A stretch of 64,000 nt of DNA, taken from Geodermatophilus obscurus DSM 43160 (GTDB taxonomy: Bacteria; Actinomycetota; Actinomycetes; Mycobacteriales; Geodermatophilaceae). The position numbers were made by a program, and so were the translations under genes. This document shows, piece after piece, positions 1 through 8,101 of this stretch (within the stretch, counting starts at the first letter, position 1; the number at the start of each line of letters is the position of its first letter). Location: contig NC_013757.1 of NCBI RefSeq assembly GCF_000025345.1, forward strand, positions 3,844,001 through 3,908,000, written 5' to 3'. The notes beneath the pieces were generated by a model. It saw only the letters and a list, made by a program, of their open reading frames with translations, searched no databases and had not been told where the DNA came from.

Positions 1-1
1 C

Positions 2-3000
2 CGGGCGGTGCACGCCGAGGTCAGCGAGGGTGGCTACCTGCCGCGGCTGCGCAACCTCGCCTACCGGGCCAAGACCGTGCGCGAGGAGACCGGCGCCAAC
101 AACCTGTACCTGGCCCTGGGGAGCCTGGTGTGGGAGCTCGACGGCCGGCCGCTGCGCTCCCCGCTGGCGCTGGTGCCGGTCACGCTGACCCCGACCAGCC
201 GCAACGGCGTCTACCGGCTGGCCCTCGACGACACCGGGTCCAGCACGCCGAACCACTGCCTGCTGGAGAAGCTGCGCCAGGTGCACGGCCTGTCCGTCCC
301 CGGGCTGACCGAACCCACGGACGACGGCGCCGGCATCGACCTGGACGAGGCCCTGCAGGTGATGCGCCAGGCGCTGGCCGACGCCGGCCTCCCCCACCGC
401 GTCGAGCCGACCGCCGACCTCGCCGTCCTCCAGTTCGCCAAGTACCGGCTCTGGAAGGACCTCGACGAGCACTGGGCCGACCTCACCGCCAGCCCGCTGG
501 TGCACCACCTCGTGCACCGGCCGACCGAGGCCTTCGCCGACCCGGCCCCCGACACCGCCGGCGCCACCGACCTCGACGAGCTGGCCGCGGCCTGCCCGGT
601 GCCCGCCGACGCCTCGCAGCTGCGCGCGGTCGCCGAGGCCGCCGCCGGGCGCACCTTCGTGCTCGAGGGCCCGCCCGGCACCGGCAAGTCGCAGACCATC
701 ACCAACCTGCTCACCCGCGCGGTCGCCGACGGCAAGCGGGTGCTGTTCGTCGCCGAGAAGCGCGCGGCGCTCGACGTCGTCGCGCGGCGGCTCGAGGCCG
801 TCGGCATGGGCCCGTTCGTCCTCGACCTGCACGACAGGGGCGCCAAGGCATCGGTGGTGCGCGCCCAGGTGCAGGCGGCGCTGGAGCACGCGGTCGCCGT
901 GGACGCCGAGGGCTCCGCCGACGAGGAGATGGACGCCGACTCCGACGACCTCCACTCGGCCCGCCGCACCCTGGCCCGCTACGCCGGCCGGCTGCACGCC
1001 CGGAACGCCGCCGGGCTGTCGTACTACACGGCGCGGACGGCGGTGCTGGCGATGCGCGACGACGTCCCGACGCTGCCGGTCTCCCCCGCGTTCGTCGCCG
1101 TCGCGTCCCCGGAGACGCTGACCGCGGTGCGCCGCGCGCTGGCGCTGCTGCCCGACATCGCGGACATGGTGCGCCCCTCGCCGCGGCACGCCTGGGCCTT
1201 CGTCGACACCGCGCAGGTCGACCTGCTGGCCGCGCAGCAGACCGCGGCCGCCGTCGACCAGGCCGTCCGCGACCTGCCGAGCGAGCCGCACCTGGCCCGC
1301 GCCCTGCGCGAGGTCCGCACGCCCGCGGACCTCGACGCGCTCGCCCACCTGCTCGGCGGCCCGGCGACGACCCTCGACGTCCTCGACGAGGTGCCGACCG
1401 AGCGCTGGAACGTGGCGACGACGACCGTGCTCGGCGAGGTCGCCGCGTTCAGCGGCGCCGTCCACCCCGGCCTGGAGCTGGCCACGCCGGCTGCCCTGGA
1501 GCTGCGTCTGGCCGACCTGTACGTCGCCGCGCAGACCGCGCAGGCCGGCCGGTTCATGGCCCGCCGGGCCGGGCTGAAGGCCGTCCGCGACCAGCTGCGG
1601 CCGGTGCTGCGGCCGGGCGTTGCGGTCAAGCTCGGTGACGTCCCCGAGCTGGTGGCGCAGCTGTGGCGGCTGCAGACCGCCGCCCAGGGCATCGTCGCCC
1701 GCGCTTCGGTGATCCCGGGGCTGGCCGTGCCGCCCACCTGGAACCCGCTGGCCGAGCCCGAGCTGCTGGTCGGCCAGGTCGAGTGGCTGGAGCGGGCCGG
1801 CCGGGCCACCGACAGCGCCAGCGAGTTCGCCGTCGCGCTGCGCCGCTGGGTCGTGCAGGGCGAGGGCCCCGACCTCGTCGCCGGCGCCGCCGTCGCCCGG
1901 CTGCGCGACGCGGTCACCGCGCTGCTGCGCGTGTGCCGCAGCAACCCGCGGCGGCTGGCCGAGTGGGCCGGGGACGACGGCCTGGTGCTGCGCTGGCAGA
2001 TGACCAGGCCCGAGCGCGGTGTCGAGCACACCGGGCTGATGTCGCTGCGCCGGTGGGCCGACCTCGTCGACACCCTCGAGCCGCTGCGCGCCGCCGGGCT
2101 GCACGAGGCCCGGGCGCTGCTGGTCACCGGCGAGCTGCCCGCCGAGGACGCCGTCCGCGCCTTCGAGCGGGGGCTGGCCCGGGCCTCGGTCGCCGAGCGC
2201 CGCGACGCCTCGGGTCTCGACGACTTCGACGCCGACGCGCACGAGCGGGCGATCACCCGCTTCACCGCCGCGTCCCGGGCGGTGCGCGCGCGCCTGCGGT
2301 CGGCGCTGCCGGCCGCCGTGCTCGCGGCCCGGCCGTCCGTTGCCGCAGACGAGGAGGTCGGCGTCCTGCAGCGGGAGCTGGCCAAGGCGCGGGGTGGGCT
2401 GGGCGTGCGCGCGCTGCTGGCCCGGTACGGCCGGCTGGTCACCACCGTGATGCCGTGCGTGCTGGTCAGCCCGGACTCGGTGGCCCGCTTCTTCCCCGCC
2501 GAGGCCGGTCTGTTCGACCTGGTCGTCTTCGACGAGGCCTCGCAGATCCGGGTGGCCGACGCGGTCGGCGCGCTCGGCCGCGCCAAGGCCGCCGTCGTCG
2601 TCGGGGACAGCCGGCAGATGCCGCCGACGTCCTTCGCCGAGCCGACCTACGGCGTCGCCGAGGACGACGCGGTGGAGCTGCTGGGCACCGCGGTGGAGGA
2701 CGAGGAGTCGATCCTCTCCGAGTGCGTGCAGGCCCGCGTGCCGCGGCAGTGGCTGTCCTGGCACTACCGCAGCCAGGACGAGTCGCTCATCGCGTTCAGC
2801 AACGCCAACTACTACGACAACCGGCTCTCCTCGTTCCCCGCGCCCACCCACGGCCGGCCCTCGGCGGACGTCGACGGCCGCGGCATCTCCCTGGTGCGGG
2901 TCGACGGCACCTTCCACCGCACCGGCGCCGGGCGGCTGCTGCGCACCAACCCGATGGAGGCCAAGGCCGTCGTCGCGGAGGTGCGCCGCCGCTTCGACGC

Positions 3001-4591
3001 CTCGCCGGACACCCTGCCCTCGATCGGCGTGGTCACCTTCAACGCCCAGCAGCGGACCTATCTGGAGGGCCTGCTGCGCGACGCCGGCGACGAGCGCCTG
3101 GTCGAGGCGCTGGACCGCACCGACGGCGAGGGGTTGTTCGTCAAGAACCTGGAGAACGTGCAGGGCGACGAGCGCGACGTCGTGCTCTTCTCCACCGGCT
3201 TCAGCGTCGACGACCGCGGCGTGCTGCCGCTGAACTTCGGTCCGCTCAACCGGGTCGGCGGTGAGCGGCGGCTCAACGTCGCGGTGACCCGCGCCCGGCG
3301 GCAGGTCGTCGTCTTCTCCTCCTTCGACCCGGCGCAGCTGCGCGCCGAGCAGACCTCGTCGGTCGGCGTGAAGCACCTGCGCGCCTACCTCGACCTGGCC
3401 GCGCTGGGCACCGACGCGCTGCCGCGCGACGCCCGGCCGGTCGCCGTCCCCGACCGGCACCGCGAGGAGATCGCGGCGGCGCTGCGCGACCGGGGCCTGA
3501 GCGTGCGCACCGACGTCGGCCTCTCGGATTTCCGCGTCGACCTGTCGGTGGCGCACGCCGGGACCCCGGACGAGCCGGGCCTGGCCGTGCTGCTCGACGG
3601 TCCGGCGTGGGCCCGGCGGCGCACCGTCGGGGACCGCGACGGCCTGCCGGTCGAGGTGCTGTCGGGGATGCTCGGCTGGCCCGCCGTCGAGCGGGTGTGG
3701 CTGCCCGCCTGGCTGCGCGACCGCGAGGCGGTGCTCGACCGGCTGGTCGCCGCGGTGGCGGCGGTGCCCGCGACCGCGGCGGCGCCGGCCGCTCCGGCGC
3801 CCGTGGTCGAGGAGGACCCCGAGCCGATGGCGGAGGTGCCGCCGCTGCCCGCGCCCGCCGAGCCGCCGGCGTCCGAGGTCCGCGCGATCCTGCCGCTGCG
3901 TGCCGCGCCGCCGGCCGTCGTGGAGACCGTCCCCGAGCCCGTGGTGGCGTCCTCCGGGGAGACCGTCGTCGAGGAGCCGACGGCCGCACCGGCCGCCGGG
4001 CCGGCCCGGCGTGCGCCGCGGAAGCCCGCCGCCCCGGAGCTGGACGGCGAGACCCCCTTCGCGCCGTGGACGCCGAAGGGCGGCCTGGAGCGCAAGGCGC
4101 TGGACTCGCTCGACGACCCGCGGGCGGCGCGCACCGTCCGGCGGGTGCTCACCGCCGGCCTCAAGGCCGAGGGCCCCGTGCACCGCGACCGGCTGGTGCG
4201 GATCGCGGCCGGCGCCTTCGGGCTCTCGCGGGTCGACGAGGGCCGCCGGGACGCGCTGCTGGGGCTGCTCCCCGACGGCGTGGTCGACGGCGACTTCGTG
4301 TGGCCCTCGACGCTGGACCGGGCCGGCTGGACCGGCTTCCGCCGCCAGGCGGCCGGCGCCGACCGGCCGCTGGAGCACGTCGCACCCGAGGAGGTCGGCA
4401 ACGCCATGGTCGCGCTGTGCCGCGCCACCGGGGAGCTGGCCGAGGACGAGCTGTTCGTGCGCACCGCCGAGGTCTTCGGCTACCGCCGCCGGACGCCGTC
4501 CCTCACGCCGCTGCTGCAGGCCGCGCTGACCCGGGTGCTGGACGGCGGCCGGCTGGTGCGGCCGGAGTCCGGGCTGCTGACCGCCCCGTGA
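2..4591 (+). CDS. SF1 DNA/RNA helicase with Vsr-like nuclease and DUF3320 domains (5' partial)
   Basis: The reading frame is open from the first base, so the N-terminus lies outside the window; the first in-window start (GTG at 8) is probably internal. At least 1527 residues. Counting from base 8, Walker A (GPPGTGKS) is near residue 220, Walker B (VVFDEAS) near 838, and the SF1 C-terminal helicase core with its ERRLNVAVTRAR motif near 1080-1100. Next is a Vsr/MTES_1575-type nuclease domain at about 1148-1245 (VDLS, LLDG, MLGWPAVERVW), a Pro/Ala-rich linker, and a DUF3320-like module at about 1360-1500. The architecture matches large DUF4011-type helicases, which unwind nucleic acid and are often found in accessory loci. 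It ends 175 bp before a convergent TA pair. The substrate is unknown; a defence or repair role is inference. Confidence 0.85.
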   Translation, partial: RAVHAEVSEGGYLPRLRNLAYRAKTVREETGANNLYLALGSLVWELDGRPLRSPLALVPVTLTPTSRNGVYRLALDDTGSSTPNHCLLEKLRQVHGLSVPGLTEPTDDGAGIDLDEALQVMRQALADAGLPHRVEPTADLAVLQFAKYRLWKDLDEHWADLTASPLVHHLVHRPTEAFADPAPDTAGATDLDELAAACPVPADASQLRAVAEAAAGRTFVLEGPPGTGKSQTITNLLTRAVADGKRVLFVAEKRAALDVVARRLEAVGMGPFVLDLHDRGAKASVVRAQVQAALEHAVAVDAEGSADEEMDADSDDLHSARRTLARYAGRLHARNAAGLSYYTARTAVLAMRDDVPTLPVSPAFVAVASPETLTAVRRALALLPDIADMVRPSPRHAWAFVDTAQVDLLAAQQTAAAVDQAVRDLPSEPHLARALREVRTPADLDALAHLLGGPATTLDVLDEVPTERWNVATTTVLGEVAAFSGAVHPGLELATPAALELRLADLYVAAQTAQAGRFMARRAGLKAVRDQLRPVLRPGVAVKLGDVPELVAQLWRLQTAAQGIVARASVIPGLAVPPTWNPLAEPELLVGQVEWLERAGRATDSASEFAVALRRWVVQGEGPDLVAGAAVARLRDAVTALLRVCRSNPRRLAEWAGDDGLVLRWQMTRPERGVEHTGLMSLRRWADLVDTLEPLRAAGLHEARALLVTGELPAEDAVRAFERGLARASVAERRDASGLDDFDADAHERAITRFTAASRAVRARLRSALPAAVLAARPSVAADEEVGVLQRELAKARGGLGVRALLARYGRLVTTVMPCVLVSPDSVARFFPAEAGLFDLVVFDEASQIRVADAVGALGRAKAAVVVGDSRQMPPTSFAEPTYGVAEDDAVELLGTAVEDEESILSECVQARVPRQWLSWHYRSQDESLIAFSNANYYDNRLSSFPAPTHGRPSADVDGRGISLVRVDGTFHRTGAGRLLRTNPMEAKAVVAEVRRRFDASPDTLPSIGVVTFNAQQRTYLEGLLRDAGDERLVEALDRTDGEGLFVKNLENVQGDERDVVLFSTGFSVDDRGVLPLNFGPLNRVGGERRLNVAVTRARRQVVVFSSFDPAQLRAEQTSSVGVKHLRAYLDLAALGTDALPRDARPVAVPDRHREEIAAALRDRGLSVRTDVGLSDFRVDLSVAHAGTPDEPGLAVLLDGPAWARRRTVGDRDGLPVEVLSGMLGWPAVERVWLPAWLRDREAVLDRLVAAVAAVPATAAAPAAPAPVVEEDPEPMAEVPPLPAPAEPPASEVRAILPLRAAPPAVVETVPEPVVASSGETVVEEPTAAPAAGPARRAPRKPAAPELDGETPFAPWTPKGGLERKALDSLDDPRAARTVRRVLTAGLKAEGPVHRDRLVRIAAGAFGLSRVDEGRRDALLGLLPDGVVDGDFVWPSTLDRAGWTGFRRQAAGADRPLEHVAPEEVGNAMVALCRATGELAEDELFVRTAEVFGYRRRTPSLTPLLQAALTRVLDGGRLVRPESGLLTAP

Positions 4592-4672
4592 CCGTGCCGG
4601 CCCCGGGCCGGCCTCGTCCAGGGACTCTCCGCGGCCCCGTCCAGGTTCCCGCTGGCCCCCTGCAGGGTCCCG

Positions 4673-4765
4673 CCGCGAGCTTGCGAGTGGTGGGGAGCAG
4701 GGGGTCCTTCGACGAAGGGTGGGGAGGACGGGGTCCTTCTCCGGTGAGGAGGACGAGGTCCTTCT
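4673..4765. repeat. GC-rich intergenic repeat, copy 1
   Basis: This copy begins with CCGCGAGCTTGCGAGTGGTG (4673-4692). Three imperfect units ending in GGTCCTTC follow, at 4691-4710, 4720-4739 and 4744-4765. The same 20-mer followed by GGAGGACGGGGTCCTTC recurs at 17179-17216. Both copies lie in convergent gaps and directly abut the stop codon of a minus-strand gene. On the minus strand each reads stop, GAAGGAC, then a short GGAC/GTCC hairpin, so a terminator or a dispersed repeat are both possible. Confidence 0.6.
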
Positions 4766-5161
4766 TCAGTCCGGGAGCAGGAACGGGCAGGTCGGACCAC
4801 TGGCCCGGGCGAGGCGGCGGTCCAGCGTCACCAGGGGGACGGCGAGCTCCTCGGCCAGGGCCACGTACGCGGCGTCGTAGGCGGTCACCGCCGGGTGGAG
4901 CTCCCAGATCCGGGTCGCCAGCGGGTCAAAGCCGAACGACCTGACGCTCATCCGCGTCAGGTCGAGGTGTGCGAGTGATGCGGCATCGACACCGAGCCGG
5001 CCGGCCAGCACCGCTCGGCGCAGGACGTTCGATGCCTGGATCTGCATGTGGGTCGGTGCGGTGAGGTCCTCGCCCCGCAGCAACGCCCGCGCCCATCCCC
5101 CGTCGCTCCCGTCGTCGACGAGCGCTGCGACCACGACGGACGCATCGACGACCAGGGTCAC
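4766..5161 (-). CDS. PIN-domain ribonuclease toxin (VapC type)
   Basis: About 131 residues. The PIN signature is present: an N-terminal LVVDASVVVAAL with the first acidic residue, a mid-protein TAYDAAYVALAEEL with two more acidic positions, and a C-terminal LVTLDRRLAR. This is the metal-binding set of VapC-like RNases, which cleave RNA when the antitoxin is lost. I chose the GTG at 5161 because it overlaps the antitoxin stop as GTGA and because PIN domains begin with this strand. A longer in-frame extension to 5248 would read through the antitoxin gene and is unlikely. It is the second gene of a two-gene operon. Confidence 0.88.
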   Translation of the reverse strand: MTLVVDASVVVAALVDDGSDGGWARALLRGEDLTAPTHMQIQASNVLRRAVLAGRLGVDAASLAHLDLTRMSVRSFGFDPLATRIWELHPAVTAYDAAYVALAEELAVPLVTLDRRLARASGPTCPFLLPD

Positions 5162-5394
5162 GACCGGTCGGCATCCCTGGCCTCGAGGATCGCGTCCGCC
5201 GGCAACCGGGTGCCGGTCGCCCGGACCCGCTCGGCCACCCGATCCCACAGCTCATCGGGATCCGGTCGCCGGGCGAGCGCCGTCAGCTGTCCTCGCACGT
5301 ACTCCTGGAGCGACTGACCCGCGCGGGCAGCCCGGGCAGCCAACACGTCCCGGGTCTCCTCGGGGACGTTGCGGATGGTCACCGACACGGCCAT
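5158..5394 (-). CDS. Ribbon-helix-helix antitoxin (VapB/FitA type)
   Basis: 78 residues. The N-terminal half, with VTIRNVPEET and QSLQEYVRGQL, is a typical Arc/MetJ ribbon-helix-helix DNA-binding fold as in FitA and VapB. The C-terminal part (DPDELWDRVAERV) would be the toxin-wrapping tail. It is translationally coupled to the PIN toxin through GTGA. The start at 5394 has no Shine-Dalgarno sequence. A TAAACT hexamer lies 6 nt upstream, which fits a leaderless transcript. A TGCAC-a-GTGCA palindrome at 5418-5428 is a candidate autoregulatory operator. Confidence 0.85.
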   Translation of the reverse strand: MAVSVTIRNVPEETRDVLAARAARAGQSLQEYVRGQLTALARRPDPDELWDRVAERVRATGTRLPADAILEARDADRS

Positions 5395-5400
5395 GACGTC

Positions 5401-5428
5401 AGTTTAGCGGCGTTGACTGCACAGTGCA
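5401..5428 (-). promoter_or_regulatory. Leaderless -10 box and operator palindrome of the TA operon
   Basis: On the minus strand TAAACT (5401-5406) sits 6 nt before the antitoxin ATG. A perfect TGCAC/GTGCA inverted repeat (5418-5428) lies around the expected -35 region. Binding by the VapB-like product is inferred from the general behaviour of TA operons. Confidence 0.5.
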
Positions 5429-5603
5429 TGCAGCCCACGGCAGGCGCCCAGGGTGAAATGGGGGAGGTCCCCGATGGTCGTCGGCACGGGGATGCGTGCA
5501 CCCTGGTGGGACCGGATGGATGCACGGGCGGCCGACTCCCACCTCGCTCCCAGGTAGGGGACCTAGCCTCGGCCCCGCCGCCGTCGATGGGAGGCCGTAC
5601 CGC

Positions 5604-6707
5604 GTGGACGAGGCGCTGAACTCCGCCGGAGCGGTCGCCGACCTGGCCGGGACCCGCCAGATCGGCCTGCTCGAACCCGGCGACCCGGACCGCATCGGTC
5701 CCTACGACCTGCTGTGCCGGCTGCCCCGCGGCGGCCAGGGCGCCGACGTGTTCGTCGGCTCGGCCGGGGCCGCCGGCGCGCTGGTCGTGATCAAGCGGCT
5801 GCCCGAGGGGGCGCCGGAGCTGGCCCGCAAGCGGCTGGCCCGCGAGGTGGAGAACGCCGCCCGCGTGAAGAGCTCCCGGGTCGCCGCGATCGTCGACCAG
5901 GACCTCGAGGCCGGGGCGCCCTACTACGTGCAGCACTACGTCTCCGGTACGCCGCTGGACGAGTTCATGGCGCACCGCGCGGGCGGGCTCAACGCCGAGG
6001 AGCTGCGCCGGATCGCCATCGGCCTGCTGCGCGCGCTGCGCGACGTGCACGCCGCCGGCGTCGTCCACCGGGACGTGAAGCCGGGCAACATCATCATCGC
6101 CGGGGACGACGTGTGGCTGGTCGACTTCGGGATCAGCCGCTACATCGGCCCGGAGCCGCCGTCGGGCACCGCGACCACCGGGATGGCGGCGCTGGGCACC
6201 AAGCTGTTCGCCAGCCCCGAGCAACTGGCGGGCGCGGTGCTCACCGAGGCCAGCGACGTCTACAGCTGGGGCATGGTCATCGCGTTCGCGGCCGGCGCGG
6301 TGCACCCGGTGGACCCCGACGACACGATGCCGGACTCCGACTACTACCTGGCACTGCGGGCCGGCCGGCTCGACCTGACCCGGGTGCCACCCAACCTGCT
6401 CGACAGCGTGGAGAAGGCGCTGCGCTTCAACCCCGAGCGCCGTCCGACCGTGGCCCAGCTGGCCCGCCAGGTGGAGCAGCGCACCCGCTGGCTCGGCGAG
6501 ACCTCGCAGATCCCCGACCCGCGGACGACGGTGCGCGACCTGCAGTCCCTCGGTGCCGTGACCGAGGCGGCGCGCTACGAGCTGGCCCGGCTGGAACGGG
6601 CGGTCGCCGACACGTGGAGCGGCTTCGCCGTGGCCGCCGCCGCGATGGTGCTGCTGGGCATCGTCGCCGGGCTGCTGCTCGCCGTGCTGTACCACGCGGT
6701 GTTCTGA
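5604..6707 (+). CDS. Membrane-anchored Ser/Thr protein kinase
   Basis: About 367 residues from a GTG at 5604, chosen because GGGAGG lies 9 nt upstream and a TAGCCT -10-like box lies at 5565-5570. A longer reading from 5496 would add a non-conserved extension. The Hanks-type kinase domain is complete: VVIK lysine near residue 64, HRDVKPGN from about 155, DFG at about 174, and a C-terminal transmembrane helix at about 341-363 with no PASTA or other sensor outside. It begins a run of four same-strand genes (kinase, micro membrane protein, GTPase, GAP1 protein). The topology puts the kinase domain in the cytosol, so the GTPase or GAP1 partner could be its substrate. That link is inference. Confidence 0.9.
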   Translation: MDEALNSAGAVADLAGTRQIGLLEPGDPDRIGPYDLLCRLPRGGQGADVFVGSAGAAGALVVIKRLPEGAPELARKRLAREVENAARVKSSRVAAIVDQDLEAGAPYYVQHYVSGTPLDEFMAHRAGGLNAEELRRIAIGLLRALRDVHAAGVVHRDVKPGNIIIAGDDVWLVDFGISRYIGPEPPSGTATTGMAALGTKLFASPEQLAGAVLTEASDVYSWGMVIAFAAGAVHPVDPDDTMPDSDYYLALRAGRLDLTRVPPNLLDSVEKALRFNPERRPTVAQLARQVEQRTRWLGETSQIPDPRTTVRDLQSLGAVTEAARYELARLERAVADTWSGFAVAAAAMVLLGIVAGLLLAVLYHAVF

Positions 6708-6710
6708 GCC

Positions 6711-6752
6711 GTGGTGTGACGAGCCCTGGTGTGACGAGCGTGGTGTCCTGAG
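6711..6752 (+). repeat. Short tandem repeat after the kinase gene
   Basis: Imperfect direct repeats of TGGTGTGACGAGC (two near-exact copies and a third partial TGGTGT) lie between the kinase stop and the next ribosome-binding site. No function is evident. Confidence 0.4.
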
Positions 6753-6776
6753 CCCCGACCCCCGAGGAGGAGCACC

Positions 6777-6914
6777 GTGTCCGGGTTGTACGAGCGTGCG
6801 CTGGCCCAGCAGCGGCTCGATGCGCGCCGCCAGCGGTTCCGCGAGCGCCAGCGGCTGCTGCTGGCGATCCTCGCCGTGACCACCGTCGTGTTCTTCGCGC
6901 TGTTCGTCCGCTGA
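6777..6914 (+). CDS. 45-residue single-pass membrane protein
   Basis: A small gene starting at GTG 6777, preceded by GAGGAGGAGC at good Shine-Dalgarno spacing. Residues 1-27 are very basic and Arg/Gln-rich (ALAQQRLDARRQRFRERQR). Residues 28-44 are a hydrophobic helix ending in FALFVR, so it should be a tail-anchored or single-pass inner-membrane peptide. It sits between the kinase and the GTPase, 2 bp from the latter, so co-expression is very likely. No family was recognised. It could be a membrane tether or regulator of the kinase-GTPase pair. Confidence 0.65.
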   Translation: MSGLYERALAQQRLDARRQRFRERQRLLLAILAVTTVVFFALFVR

Positions 6915-6916
6915 CG

Positions 6917-8101
6917 ATGCGCCGCCGCGTCTGCCCGCGCTGCCTGGAGCCCCTGACCGCGCCGGTGTGGCGCGACGCCACCGGTGCGCCGACCCGGCCG
7001 CCGGTAGAGCGCCGGACCCGCTGGCAGCGGCTGCTCGACCCGCTGCGCACCGATCCGCTGCCGCTGCCCACCGTCCGGGACGCCGCGTACGCGGCCGCGG
7101 CCAACGTGGTGCCGACCTGCCCGCGCGGGCACCGGCTGCCGCCGGAGTACCTCGACCGGCCGACGGTCGTCGTCGGCCTGGTCGGGCTGACCGGCGCGTC
7201 GAAGAGCACCTACCTGACGGTGCTCATCGACCTGCTGCACGAGGGGGCGCTGGCGCCGCTCGGCATCTCCGTGGAGATGGACGAGGAGAGCGCCGCCCGC
7301 TTCGACGACCACCGCTACCGCTTGCTCGTGCAGCACCAGCAGCTGCCGCTGACCCTGCCGCTGCTGGGCGAGGGCAGCTCCCCCGACCCGTTCATGCTCG
7401 TGCTGCGCGGCACCGGCCGGAACGGCGCCGAGCGCACGGTCAACCTGGTGTTCTTCGACGCCTCGGGCGAGCAGCTCTACCGCAGCGAGGACATGGGCCT
7501 GTACGGCAAGTTCCTCTACGCCGCGGACTCGCTGCTCCTCGTCCTCTCCCCCGGCGTCTTCCCGCGGCTGCGCTCGCTGGCCGACCCCGGCGAGGACTCG
7601 ATGGGCCTGGCCCGGCACACCCAGATGGTGGTCAACCTGGCCAACGTGCTGCGCGCCGCCCGCAACCTGCCCCCCGACGCGCACCTGGACGACGTCGCGA
7701 CGGCCGTCGTCCTGAGCAAGGCCGACAAGCTGCGCGGCGTGCCGGACTTCCCGGCCGAGACGCTGCGCGACCCGGACCTGCGCGCGATGCCGCTGGCGCA
7801 CTGGTTCGCCGACGTGCGGACCACCAGCTCCCGGCTGGTCGACTTCCTCGAGGTCAGCGGCGGGTCGAACCTGCTGACGGCGGTCCTGCACCGGCTGCCC
7901 CGGCCCACCGTGCACGCGGTCTCGGCCACCGGTGCCGACGCCCGGGACGGCGGCTACCCGCGGATCGCGCCGGTCGGCGTGCTCGACCCGCTGCTGGTGC
8001 TGCTGGCCCGCGCCGGCTTCCTGTCCGAGGAGGGCCTCGACGCCGAGTCCCGGGACGCCGAGGAGTACGGCGCCGGCCTGCGCGGGGAGTGGTCGCGGTG
8101 A
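6917..8101 (+). CDS. Zn-ribbon P-loop GTPase (double-GTPase/DO-GTPase2-like)
   Basis: 394 residues. It starts with a split zinc ribbon (CPRC near residue 6, CPRGH near 68). A P-loop of unusual form follows at about 91-99 (GLTGASKST), then a Walker-B-like segment (NLVFFDASGEQLY) and a guanine-specificity-like SKAD near 267. The order and the ribbon resemble the 'double-GTPase' proteins that comparative genomics places with GAP1 proteins in NTP-dependent conflict systems. The downstream gene has exactly that partner profile and starts in a GTGA overlap. Nucleotide specificity is inferred, not seen. It could act as a membrane-recruited switch with the kinase. Confidence 0.75.
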   Translation: MRRRVCPRCLEPLTAPVWRDATGAPTRPPVERRTRWQRLLDPLRTDPLPLPTVRDAAYAAAANVVPTCPRGHRLPPEYLDRPTVVVGLVGLTGASKSTYLTVLIDLLHEGALAPLGISVEMDEESAARFDDHRYRLLVQHQQLPLTLPLLGEGSSPDPFMLVLRGTGRNGAERTVNLVFFDASGEQLYRSEDMGLYGKFLYAADSLLLVLSPGVFPRLRSLADPGEDSMGLARHTQMVVNLANVLRAARNLPPDAHLDDVATAVVLSKADKLRGVPDFPAETLRDPDLRAMPLAHWFADVRTTSSRLVDFLEVSGGSNLLTAVLHRLPRPTVHAVSATGADARDGGYPRIAPVGVLDPLLVLLARAGFLSEEGLDAESRDAEEYGAGLRGEWSR

